Shown piece by piece: positions 46,528 to 57,233 of a stretch of DNA of 64,000 nucleotides. Where the stretch lies: the NCBI GenBank assembly GCA_039654915.1, contig CM077595.1:48143501-48207500 (forward strand). Reading direction: 5' to 3'. The notes beneath the pieces are model-generated. The model searched no databases, was not told where the DNA came from, and saw only the letters and a list, made by a program, of their open reading frames with translations. The translations under genes and the position numbers were made by a program. Position 1 is the stretch's first letter. The number at the start of each line of letters is the position of its first letter. Origin of the DNA: Aquilaria yunnanensis (Eukaryota > Streptophyta > Magnoliopsida > Malvales > Thymelaeaceae).

Positions 46528-47573
46528 TGATAGCCAAAGTGTTATGGCCCTGACCACCTGCCGATCACGGGAAAGAGGTCGCCAGACACCTGAGGCATAC
46601 AACCTCGGAAAGGACTCCGGAGTGAAGGAAGTCATACACCTGAGGCGCACGACCTCGGTACATCACCAAATGCCAACATCGGAAGCCAGTGTGGCGCCTC
46701 CTTCGGGAGGGTGACCGAACCAGCTTCGAGGGAGAAAGAGCAACCACCCCCTACGGGAGAAAACTCCCCGAAGGCGTAGGCACCGAAGTTCCAGCCCGAC
46801 TCCGGAAAAGGACCCATCATCTGAAGTGAGACATCAACCAAAGGGACCTCGGTTGTACGGCAAGAGCCATCAAGGAGTCTCTAACACTCCACTCATATAC
46901 GTCTCCGACACGCCACCCCCAAACACACTCTAACATATCAACGCAGCATGCGTCCTGTCACACAGGGCTACACCTACTACGGCTCGCGACCCGAGGAGCT
47001 TGTAGATGACTAAGGGCCTCCACGCCCAAAAGTACGAACACCATCCGTCCATACACGTGTCACAATCTAAAGGGATCACCTCCTCCCTTATAGACCAGGG
47101 AAATGGTCACAGGCAAGAGGTTCTCCGCCCGGAGGACCAAAAGGACAAGAGGACGCTCTCCTCTCTCCGCCTAAATACTCTTCATTCAGCCCTCAGAAAG
47201 GCACGCCAGGCAAGAGTTCCTTGTGCTGATTACTGAGTATCTCTCTTTCTCGGAGCACTGACTTGGGCGTCGGAGGTTCCCCCCCGGAAAACCACCCTGG
47301 GGGCCTCCTAACCCCTGTTTTCTGAGTGTTTTAGCCAGGTCTTCCTGAAGGATCTCCGCTCCGGGCTCTCTCCCGTGCCGGAAGTCTTTCCCGTCCTCAC
47401 CAACCACGGTACCAGGAAGCTGCCGGCCACCACTTAAGGTGACCCTCTCAGGGTACCTTCTTGCACCTCCAGGACCCCCTGCTGCCCACACCGCTGCACA
47501 CAGTGGAGATGCTGGCTCCGCCTAACCGAACCGCATTAGATGTTGGCTCCGCACATCTTGAAGCCCGGCATCA
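46528..47573 (+). repeat. Tat-B 5' LTR
   Basis: It begins TGATAGCC and ends GGCATCA, directly followed by the primer site. The tip hairpin seen in the other LTR (GATAGC...GCTATC) is partly lost here. Confidence 0.88.
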
Positions 47574-47575
47574 TC

Positions 47576-47593
47576 TGGCGCCGTCTGTGGGAA
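47576..47593 (+). promoter_or_regulatory. Tat-B primer binding site
   Basis: TGGCGCCGTCTGTGGGAA, two bases after the LTR, identical to the Tat-A site although the LTRs themselves are diverged. Confidence 0.85.
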
Positions 47594-49018
47594 ATCACTC
47601 CCAGGTTGCCGAAAGATGAAGCTCGGCGTTCTAAGGAGAGGGGATTCCTGAGGTCCCCGTCCGTGCCAGAGATTCAACGGGCAACCAAATAATGGCAGTA
47701 GGGACTTCCCTGCCGGAAGGTGAACGTCCTCTGACTATTACCATAGGCTTTCTGCGCGAATTCCCAGGCCCCGGCATGGTCGAAATAACGCAGTAGTCAA
47801 GCCAAAGAAGGCCGCAACAAAAATTCGGGCCAGAGAGTCCCATGCCAATTCACAGCAATTGGGAAAACGGAGATCAATGGGATGAGTCCTCGGCGGGAAC
47901 CATGCTCCCCGGAGTATGACCTACAGGAAAAGCAAGGTCACGCTGACCCAGACCTCCCCGCCGAAAGAGTTCTGCACTCGAGGAAAAAATCATCATCTCC
48001 TCGGCAACGAAGTCAAAACCCATTGCCCCAAGAGGTCGTTTACGACTTGACTTGCGGGTAGAAGGCACCGACTCTACCTCCCAGGACACGACCGCTGTTC
48101 GAAGTGAGAAGTGACCCGCCTTCGCGCAACGCTGCGAGAAAGAGTAGAGCATTTGGAAAAGACTATCAAAATGGTGCATTGAACTCAAAGAGTACTACAT
48201 CGCGCATGAGCCTAGAAGGCCAGTAAGCGCCCAGGTACTGGCAGACTAGATCGCCGAAATCCCAGAAGTAGGGAAGGCTGAAACCAACAAAGGAGACGGA
48301 GTGAAGCTAGATCCAGAGTGGAAACTCCTTGCTAGTGAAACCCCAAGCGCAAAACATCAGGGCGCTAGGATATCCCCTCGGAGACCCAAAGGCAAGGTGG
48401 CCACCAAGACGATCAAATTTGATTACCAAAAGCGTTGGGCCATCCGAGCATGGCAACGCTAGGTATAATAACCTCGCACAAAAGGCGGAAAGATCCTACA
48501 AAGAAGAATTTCACGACCAAAGAAGTCCCGAAAATCCTCATGAAGAGGCAGGAAGTGCGAAGACATCCCGGACGATATTTCCTGATTAAGGAAAAGCTAT
48601 ACAGGCAAAGGTACGTAATTCCATTATTAAGATTTATCGGTAAAATGGGTGCAGGAAAATTTCTTCCGAAAGGTGTGAAAATGGCCAGAGACACGCCAGC
48701 ACCCAAAAACTGCCTTCGGAGCTGATAACCTCGGAAAGATTGCACCGAGCCACTCCAGACAGTACCCGAAGATGTGAAGTTCTATGTGATAGCAGACAAC
48801 TACTTCACTGAGTGGGGTAAGGCAGAACACCTAGCAACCATGCTGGCAAAAGGTGCACAAAAAGTTCGTCTGGAAGAACATAGTATGCTGATTTGGCATA
48901 CTGACGGTGGCACCAGCTAGTAATGATTTCCAGTCTATGGACAGAGGATTTCAAGACTCCATCACCGACCTCGGAATAAAAAGGCACTTTAGCCCATTGG
49001 CTCAGCCCCCGAGCAACA
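47594..49018 (+). pseudogene. Tat-B gag-pol remnants
   Basis: Short homologies appear in the order of Tat-A with everything between deleted: gag near 47720 (LTITIGFLREF); the RNase H junction at 48180-48260 (ELKEYYIAHEP, then AD-stop-IAEIP); the linker before integrase at 48560-48640 (FLIKEKLYRQ); and integrase at 48770-49010 (a YFSKW-like TEWG, DLGIK, HFSPLAQPPSN). Protease and RT are gone. Frames are broken throughout. It ends where the copia LTR enters integrase. Confidence 0.75.
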
Positions 49019-50434
49019 TGTTAGTGTTGTGCCCAAAAAGCCAATCATGAGATGATTGTATTTTTGCACATTAAGTCATGATATTTTATTAAGGCATTAA
49101 TCCAGCAATTATGTTTGTTGTTTTGTTTCTACGTAACTTAACAAACATAATTGTAACCCTAGAATAATGATATTCTTAAACATCCCTGGTCTAGTATTAT
49201 TGTGGAGCGGGTTGCAATAATACATAACGACTAGCATATGTGGAGACTAATATGAGATATGTAGTCTACATATGGGTACAAGTTGGAGAACTTGTGTACT
49301 GGATCGACCCACCATGAGAACACTACATGGATCGTTATATGAGTGTCATAAGTTATTCTCATAGTGATTATGGTATATGTAGTCCTTCGACCTAAGATCA
49401 TCAAGGTTCCCTACATGTGAGTCACATACTTTGATACTTTCCTTTGTTGCTCGTAACTGAGTGGACTTGAATGAGGTCATTGGGTATGTCACATATCATG
49501 CGGAGGGATTTGTATGATCAAGATGAGATTTGTCCCTCCTATGTAACGGGAGTGATATCTTCGGGCCCCTTGATAGAGTGAGACTTAGAAAATGCATGGC
49601 CATGCTCGGATGAGTTGATATACGATATCAATGTCATCAGTTTAAGTTAGTCTACTCAGTAATCAAGAAACCAAAGATTGGGCTATACGAGAGTGACACA
49701 TTCCATGTCTCGTGCTTAGTCTTGATATCTTGGACAAAGGGACAATGGCATATATCGGTGATGATCATAAAGGTTTAGTCGAATCATTGACAATCTTGTC
49801 ACTTGGGTAGCAATGATGTGTTGCTAGGCACCGCTCATTGCTTATGATCATAAATGTGATTTATGATCATTGCCAACGTGATAAAAGCCTATTGGGTCGC
49901 ACACATAGAGCTATTTGGATCATTAGAGTGCATGGGCTAATTATTTGGGTTATGGTTTCACTTTAATTTCGTATTAATAATGGGCCCAAGAGTTGAGCCA
50001 TTATTAAGCCCGAAATTAAATCCTAATTGGATTAGGGCTTTGAAACCCATTAGGCCTGGAAGTTGAGTCTCATGATAAATACAACTTCTAGTGAGAAATT
50101 CGCAGGTCTCCTTGGCCTAGCCTCCCAAAAGGAAAGCCGCACTCTTCTTTTGCACCTCCTTGGAGGACGCAAGCTAGCACTGTGAGCGCAAGAGAAACGC
50201 ATCTGCCGGGACGTGGTGGAAGCGTGGTGATCCCGAGAGGCTCGTGTGGATACCATACAGAGCTTGAACACATCAACTATGTCAGGTTTTGTGATTCGAC
50301 TCTACAGTTGAGTGAGAGATCTCAACCGAAAATTAGGTATGAAAATTTTCGAACACCCGGTTTACCCCGTTTCACTTGGATCTTGGAGGGTTTTGGTTAA
50401 ATTTCGCTGTGCTGTTTGGCTCCGAAACCCAACA
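49019..50434 (+). mobile_element. Copia 5' LTR nested in Tat-B
   Basis: 1416 bp, starting TGTTAGTG and ending CCAACA, the same family and length as the LTRs of the 3049-12823 element. It interrupts the Tat-B integrase. A full primer site follows, so it is a 5' LTR. The bases before it are CAACA, but no matching right end exists. Confidence 0.92.
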
Positions 50435-50609
50435 GTGGTATCAGAGCTACTAGTGAAACCCTAAATCGGGATTGAGTGTTGAATCGCATGATGCTAAGTG
50501 TTCGGTTGCTTTTCGGCCATGATTAATTAGATTGATTCATGATGCATGAAACCGGAATTCGTAATGAACATATGAGATATATGAAGAAACGACACAAATT
50601 GGTTAATGA
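50435..50609 (+). mobile_element. Copia primer site and start of leader
   Basis: TGGTATCAGAGC (50436-50447) and about 160 bp of leader match the reverse complement of about 11235-11406. The match stops at GGTTAATGA (50609), where Tat-B sequence resumes. The rest of the copia element and the end of the Tat-B integrase are missing, so one deletion removed both. Confidence 0.85.
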
Positions 50610-50623
50610 AGGTCCTAGAATAT

Positions 50624-53109
50624 CTAAGGGACCCCAGCGTCATGGTAAGCTTTGGCTCCTGAATCTTTCGCCGCCACCTTCGGTGTAGGAAGAGGAAACG
50701 GCAGGTTAAGGAACTGGACTCTTGACCACATCCACCGAGGCCCCTCGGGAATATCCAGGGCATCCAGAAAGGAAGGATCGAGGTCCGGATACTTCTTCAG
50801 AAACTGATGACGGGCTAGGCAGAAGCCGTCCTGAAAAGCAACCTTGGACGTCTAGACGGCTTTGCCTCTTTCAACATCCAACTCGTGCGCCTCATGTTGA
50901 AGATCCGAAACCTCCTGCCCTTCTCCAGCTCCTTGGTTTTCTTCTTCTTCTTTGAACCCTCCTTCAGCAAGTCGACCTTGGCCTGGAGTTCAGCATTTTC
51001 AGCCATCGCCTTCGCCAAGAGGGCAGACTCCCCTTCCTTTTCCTTTTGAAGGGTCTCGTTGGCTGAAGTCAGGCTGATTAATTTGTCACCAAGGTCGGAC
51101 ATCTTCTTGGAAAAATCCTTCAAGAGCCCCTCTTGGCCCATCAAGAACTCCTCCCGAAGACCGACAATCTTCTCCTTGCATATTTGGTTCAACTTGGTGT
51201 TCGTCAGCACCGAGTTGGCACAAAAAACTTTGGCCTTCTCCAATTTGTCTTCAGCCCAAGCTCGGGGCGAAGACTGCTTTGCTGCCCAAGATCGGAGGTA
51301 TCCACTATACCCCAAAAGCTGCAAAAAAAGAGAAGGTACTTAGCGAAATTTGCACAAGGAAAGCAAAAAACACTTAGGCAAAAAGTGGGAAGGAAAAGTG
51401 AAGAGCCTGAAGAGTTACCTGAGCAGCATGCTGGGAAACTTTTGCAACAAGGGCTTCCTCGGAGGCACACTCCTCGGCGACTGCCTTGAAGGATGCCTGA
51501 GTAAGCACGCCCCTTGCCATTTGGGGAGCCATTTCCCGACAATCCTCGGAGAACATATTCATGTCCTCTATGAAAGACCAGAATGGCTCCCTTGGGACAT
51601 TGTCCTTCGGGACATTAGAATCCCGAAGATCCCTCTTTCGGGCGTGCTCAATCTTCCAAGCCAGGGGTGCCGGATCCTCTGCAAAAAGAAACATGCATCT
51701 TATCAGGTAAAAATTCCTTGATTATAAAAAATATAAGTTGATTGCAGGGAAAAAAAGAGACAAACCTGGCGCAACCTCGGCACAGTCGTCATTAGAGTCA
51801 CCGACCTCCTCCACATCGGTAGGAACATGTTTGCCCTTAGCCCTTCGGCGCTTTTCTAAATCTTCGGCAGAAAGATCCGCCGAAGAGCCCAACAAATCCA
51901 CCGACGTGGTAGGACTCGGAAGGGCAGGAACGGCCACCTCGGCAAGAACCCCCCCGGCAGTTTCAGGCTGGGGCAAAGTTGCAACCTCTGTAGAAGTTGC
52001 AATGACATCGCCAACCTTGGTGGAAGTAGCAATGACATCGCCGACTTTCAAAACGTCCTCCGAAGGGGGAAGAGGGGTGTCCTTCTTGGCCTTCTTGGCC
52101 GAAGATGATCCGTTCCCAGAAGCCTTGCACCACTTCTTTTGTTCTCCCTTCTCGGCCTGACCAAGGAAGAGAGACCTGTAGTAGGCGGCAGACTCGCCGC
52201 CCATCTTTGAAAAAGAGGGAAGAAATCAGTGTAAGTCTACAGGCACTTAGGCTGAAAAAACTTTGAAAGAAACTTACTTTCAAAAAAGGCTTCGTAAGTA
52301 AGCTCGCTCCGAAGAAGCTTCACCAACCAAGAGTTCTTCCCCTCGGTAGCAGGAGCTGGCATGCCGAGATCCGTCTTGTGCTCCGTAACCACCCCCAACT
52401 CTCGAAGAACATCCTCGGTTATGAGTTTCCACATGATCGAGAAAGGGTAGAGAGAGCGTGAAGGGACCTTGGCATCCCAGTCGGCGACAGCACGGATTCG
52501 TCTGTCAAAGTCCCCAAACCTCGCCGCCAACTCGGAAGTTAGCAGCTTCCTGGGATCCATGACATCTGCCTCCAGCTTTCCCTGAGCCCACTTAGTCGGG
52601 ACGTGCGACCAGGCCTCCGCCACCTTCAGGAAGAAGAACTTCCTTTGCCACCCTCGCCAGCTATCCTTGATAGCGAAGGTGAACATAAATTTCTTGCTCC
52701 CAGATCCCCGAGGCAGCATGAAATAAAAGCCACCCTTCGGAACCGGATAGAGCTTATAATACTGCATGAACAGGATGAAATGGGGTTCTACCCCCAAGAT
52801 CCCGCACATGCAAAGAAAGGCGTTGAAATAGCAAAATGAGTTAGGAGGAAGCTGATTCACGGCTATGCCATGAAATTGGCAAAAGTCACAAATCATCTTC
52901 GCAGGAGGAAACCGAAGTCCGGCCTTCAGTTGGGCTCAAAAAATGGTAACCTCGTCACCCCGATTCATAAAGCTAAACTAGCCAAGGCGAGGTAACCTTG
53001 TGATGGCATATGAGGGAAGGAAAAATTTGGTCTTCCACTTTTCTAATTTTTCAGGAATGGTGCAACAAGGGTGAGACATAAGAGGTTGCCAGCTATCGGG
53101 AACATGCAT
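50624..53109 (-). pseudogene. Antisense gene of Tat-B (decayed)
   Basis: It is homologous to the Tat-A antisense gene over all four exons, with similar intron places: VPDSWQPLMSHPC, FHGIAVNQLPPNSFCYFNAFLC, DSWRGWQRKFFFLK, MGGESAAYYRSLFLGQ, the HARKRDLRDSNVP region, a coiled coil, and PEGPRWMWSRV. Exon 1 has two stop codons near 52975 and 52935. The exon 2 acceptor reads CAAAG where Tat-A has CAG-AG, and exon 4 shifts frame near 50920. It is therefore a pseudogene, but the domain order and the basic and coiled-coil parts are kept. Confidence 0.85.
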
Positions 53110-53380
53110 GGTTGACTGATAAACGACTTCGGAAAAAGGGGGGAAAATGATTTCAGAAAGAGGAAAAATGACTTCGAGAAGTGAAAAGAAAAGCAAAAAC
53201 CGAAGGAACTCTAGAAATCAGAACCCACCAAAAGTCTTGCCGAGGTCTGGGTTTGAGGATGCCGTCGTAAAAGATCACCGGAAATCGCTCCGCCGCTAAA
53301 ATCGCCACAAAAGAGGAGAAAAAGGCACAGAGCAAAATGAGAGCAAAGAAACACAAATAAAGAGTATGACAGAAGGAAGG

Positions 53381-53388
53381 CTTATATA
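53381..53388 (-). promoter_or_regulatory. TATA box of the Tat-B antisense gene
   Basis: TATATAAG on the minus strand, about 270 bp before the ATG at 53109, as in Tat-A. Confidence 0.6.
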
Positions 53389-53868
53389 GATCGAGGAAGG
53401 GAAGCCAAAAGGGCGTCATAAATGTTGCGCGAAAGTGAAACGTCACCATAATGGCCCCTCGCGTGCGAAAAGGCGTGCCCATCCCAGCTGATGCCTGCCA
53501 CGTGCCACCTATCACGAGAAATTAGGACGCGTTTTCTGACATTCAGAAAACCTAGGCACGTTGCTCGAGACCGGCACGACTACTTTCAAGACACGACGGT
53601 TCACTAGCCTATGGCAGGAAAAATAAAAAAGTTGGGTATCTCGAGAAGACCGAATGATGGATAGATGACATCTGTCCGAACAAGGCTTATCACCTAAGAG
53701 GCGAAGCGTCTCCCCAACCGATGTCATACTCCGAGTGTAAATCCATGAGGTCATGGACATACTACCACGTGGGCCTCCGGGAGTCCACGGGGTCGTCCTG
53801 TCAAAACTGCCAATTGGGCGATAGACGGACACCAAAACTACTTGCCGAAGTCTCCACTTCGGCCTTTC

Positions 53869-53880
53869 CAAGGGGGGTAT
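53869..53880 (+). promoter_or_regulatory. Tat-B polypurine tract
   Basis: AAGGGGGGTAT lies next to the 3' LTR start at 53882. It matches the tract of Tat-A. Confidence 0.75.
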
Positions 53881-53881
53881 G

Positions 53882-54923
53882 TGATAGCCAAAGTGCTATC
53901 GCCCTGACCACCTGCCGACCATGGGAAAGACAGCACTAGACACCTGAGGCATACGACCTCGGAAAGGACTTCGTAGTGAAGGAAGTCATACACCTGAGGC
54001 ACACGACCTCGGTACATCACCAAATGCCAACTTCGGAAGCCAGCGTAGCGCCTCTTTTGGGAGGGCGACCGAACCAGCTACGGGGGAGAAAGACCAACCA
54101 CCCCCTACGGGAAAAAGCCCCTCGAAGGCGTAGGCACCGAAGTTCCAGCCCGAGTCCGGAAAAGGACCCATCACCTCGAAGTGAGACATCAACCAAAGGG
54201 ACCTCGGTTGTACGACAAAAGCCATCAAGAAGTCTCTGACACTCCGCTCATATATGTCTCCGACATGCCACCCCTAGATAGACTTTAACACGCCATCGCA
54301 GAATGCGTCCTGTCACATAGGTCTACATCTACTACGGCTCGCGGCCCGAGGAGCCTGTAGATGACTAGGGGCCTCTACGCCCAAAAATACGAACACCATC
54401 CGTCCATACACGTGTCACAATCTGAAGGGATCACCTCCTCCTTATAGACCAGGGAAATGGTCACAGGCAGGAGGTTCTCCGCCTGGAGGACCAAAAGGAC
54501 AAGAGGATGCTCTCCTCTCTCCGCCTGAATACTCTCCCTTTAGCCCTCAGAAAGACACACCAGGGAAGAGTCCCTTGTGCTTATTACTGAGTATCTCTCT
54601 TTCTCGGAGCACTGACTTGGGCGTCGGAGGTTCCCCCCCGGAAAACCACCCTGGGGGCCTCCTAACCCTTATTTTCTGAGTGTTTGAGCCAGGTCTCCCT
54701 GAAGGATCTCCGCTCCGGGCTCTTTCCCGTGCCGGAAGTCTTTCCCGTCCTCACTAGCTACGGTAGCAGGAAGCTGCCGGCCACCACTTAAGGTGACCCT
54801 CTCAGGGTACCTTCTTGCACCTCCAGGACCCCCTGCTGCCCACACCATTGCACACAGTGGAGATGCTGGCTCCGCCTAACCGGACCGCATTAGATGCTGG
54901 CTCCGCACCTCCGAACAGCATCA
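53882..54923 (+). repeat. Tat-B 3' LTR
   Basis: It begins TGATAGCCAAAGTGCTATC, a tip hairpin (53883-53900), and ends CAGCATCA. Copia LTR sequence follows directly. Confidence 0.88.
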
Positions 54924-55803
54924 ATATCTTCGGGCCCCTTGATAGAGTAAGAGTTAGAAAAATGCATGGCCATGCTCGGATGAGTTGATATACGATATCA
55001 ATGTCATCAGTTTAAGTTGATGTACTTGATAATCAAGAAACCAAAGATTGGGCTATACGAGAGTGACACATTCAATGTCTCGTGCTTAGTCTTGATATCT
55101 TGGAGAAAGGGACAATGACATATATCGATGATGATCATAAAGGTTTTGTCGAATCACCGACAATCTTGTCACTTGGGTAGCAATGATGTGTTGCTAGACA
55201 CCGCTCATTGCTTATGATCATAAATGTGATTTATGATCATTGCCAACGTGGTAAGAGCCTATTGGGTCACACACATAGAGCTATTTGGATCATTAGAGTG
55301 CATGGGCTAATTATTTGGGTAATGGTTTCACTTTAATTTCGTATTAATAATTGGCCCAAGAGTTGAGCCATTATTAAGCCCGAAATTAAAGCCTAATTGG
55401 ATTAGGGCTTTGAAACCCATTAGGCCTGGAAGTTGAGTCTCACTATAAATACAACTTTTAGTGAGAAATTCGTAGGTCTCCTTGCCCTGGCCTCCCAAAA
55501 GAACAGCAGCACTCTTCTCTTGCAATTCATTGGAGGACGCAAGCTAGCACTGCGAGCACAAGAGAAACGCATCTGTCGGGACATGGTGGAAGTGTGGTGA
55601 TCCCGAGAGGCTCGTGTGGATACCATAGAGGGCTTGAACACGTCAACTGTTCAGGTTTTGTGATTCGACTTTACAGTTGAGTGAGAGATCTCAACCGAAA
55701 ATTAGGTATGAAATTTTTGAACACCCGGTTTACCCCGTTTCACTTGGATCCTGGAGGGTTTCGGTTAAATTCCGCCGCACTGTTTGGCTCCCGAAACCCA
55801 ACA
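54924..55803 (+). mobile_element. Copia LTR fragment, 3' part
   Basis: It aligns from LTR base about 540 (ATATCTTCGGGCCCC) to the end CCCAACA. Its 5' part is not present left of Tat-B, so a simple Tat-B insertion into this LTR is not supported. No primer site follows. Confidence 0.85.
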
Positions 55804-57233
55804 TTTGCAACTTACCAACTTTTAATTGTTACATTTTCTCCTTGTCTTGTATAATGCTCTCTATCATGCATCCTTTCTTTGGCTACCGATTTTTAATTTG
55901 TTCCTCATCAATCTTTATGGTATTCTCGGCACTTATTTATCATATTTTTTTTTATTTTTCTAACTTCCCCATCAATTTGCATTGGTATACCGGCAGTGGA
56001 AGCTGTAATTTTGCCTTTCGAGCATCTTTTTTATTTTGATTTCCATGTGGTTCTTCAATTTTGCTTTTTGTTACACTCTGGTGATGGCCCCATGGCCATT
56101 TTTGGTTAATCATGATCCAATTTGCCCTTCATGTTATGGTTCCAATTATTCTGCCAAATCTTCCAAGCTTTCAGCATTTTATACCGAGGCCCTTAAGAGT
56201 AGGCCAGTGACTTGTAGCCCAAAAAAAGCTCGAGACTGAGGCTCAAGGACCTATGGCTTAATATCTCGAACTACACCTTTCGAGTTAGGCTGTATGACTT
56301 GATGACGTAACATTAAAGGTACTACATTCTAGATAAGATTGTTATAAGGGCTCTAGACCCCAAGGACAGAGGCTACTATTCCTAGAGGGTGGGCAACTGT
56401 CTATGAGTTGTTGCTAGAGCTGGGCCTCTATCTCCCTCCTGTTGAGTTTATCATTCATCTCATAGAGTTTCCTTAGGATTTGTTTCAGCCAATTCAACCC
56501 ATTTAGCTACTTGTTAATCAATGCCTTCTTAGTGTACTGCAACCTCTGTGGTATGCCTCATATGTTGTTGACATTGTTTAATCAATACTCTATCATCCAT
56601 TCCCCATTCAACCCCTTTTACCACACTTGGTATGGTAGGTTCTGAAACCTCTACAGTGGTGGTACGAATGGTTTTGCTTCATATCTGCCCTTATGTTGGG
56701 AAAGGACATCTTAGCAGTTAGTCTGGTTGTAGGGGTCTACACTGAATTGCCACTTGTAGTTTTCAACACTTACTCTAAGGAGAAGAATGATATCGCCAGT
56801 TGGGACTTGTTCATGCAAGCTACTTTGGAAAGTTCTCACCTGAATAATTTAGGCGCACTATTTCTACTTTCATGTCGACACATAATGGAGGATGTTTGTG
56901 AGAATTTGAGATAGTCTATAGGCAAGCCTTGCCTGTTCAAGGTTATGAGATGTAGAGAGTGTTGATTGGGTTGTTGAAAGGGACCCTAACTACCTCCAAG
57001 CTCCAACGGCCTTGTATGATTCTCTATTTTACTACATGATTTTTTTTCATTTTACTTCTATAAGTTCTAACCATCTGCTTTGTGTTGCAACCTACTCCTT
57101 TTTTTGGTTAGACATTTACTTGCAGGCCTTCACCAAAGTGGAGAAAGTTGGTCAACCTAATGGGGCCAAAAGCTCAAAGAGGCTAAAGACTTCTGCCCCG
57201 CCCACTTCCTGAGGAGAACCTAGAACTACATTG
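55804..57233. other. Degenerate, possibly once coding, stretch
   Basis: Plus-strand readings around 56400-56930 (such as 56693-56914, 73 residues) look like a decayed protein but match nothing I recognise. It ends in a lysine-rich run near 57180 before the Tat-C1 LTR. It may be an old transposon protein remnant. Confidence 0.35.

Larger units (their letters stand above)
46528..54923 (+). mobile_element. Tat-B: deleted, nested Tat-type element
   Basis: LTR-like ends of 1046 bp (46528-47573) and 1042 bp (53882-54923) are clearly diverged (about 10% over the first 250 bp by eye). The primer site follows the first and a G-rich polypurine tract precedes the second. Between them only remnants of gag, RNase H and integrase remain, then a copia 5' LTR with leader, then the antisense gene on the minus strand. 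The flanking bases ATACT and ATATC do not match as a duplication, so the two LTRs may come from different insertions, or a recombination joined them. Its left end borders the EX2 promoter. Confidence 0.8.

Noticed and set aside
46565..46841. Minus-strand ORFs in the Tat-B LTR as EX2 upstream exons
   Set aside because: They lie fully in LTR sequence, recur at 53838-54228, and EX2 already has a complete N-terminus.
56693..57212. Gene at the degenerate stretch before Tat-C1
   Set aside because: Open stretches are short, frames change often and no family is recognised; listed only as degenerate sequence.
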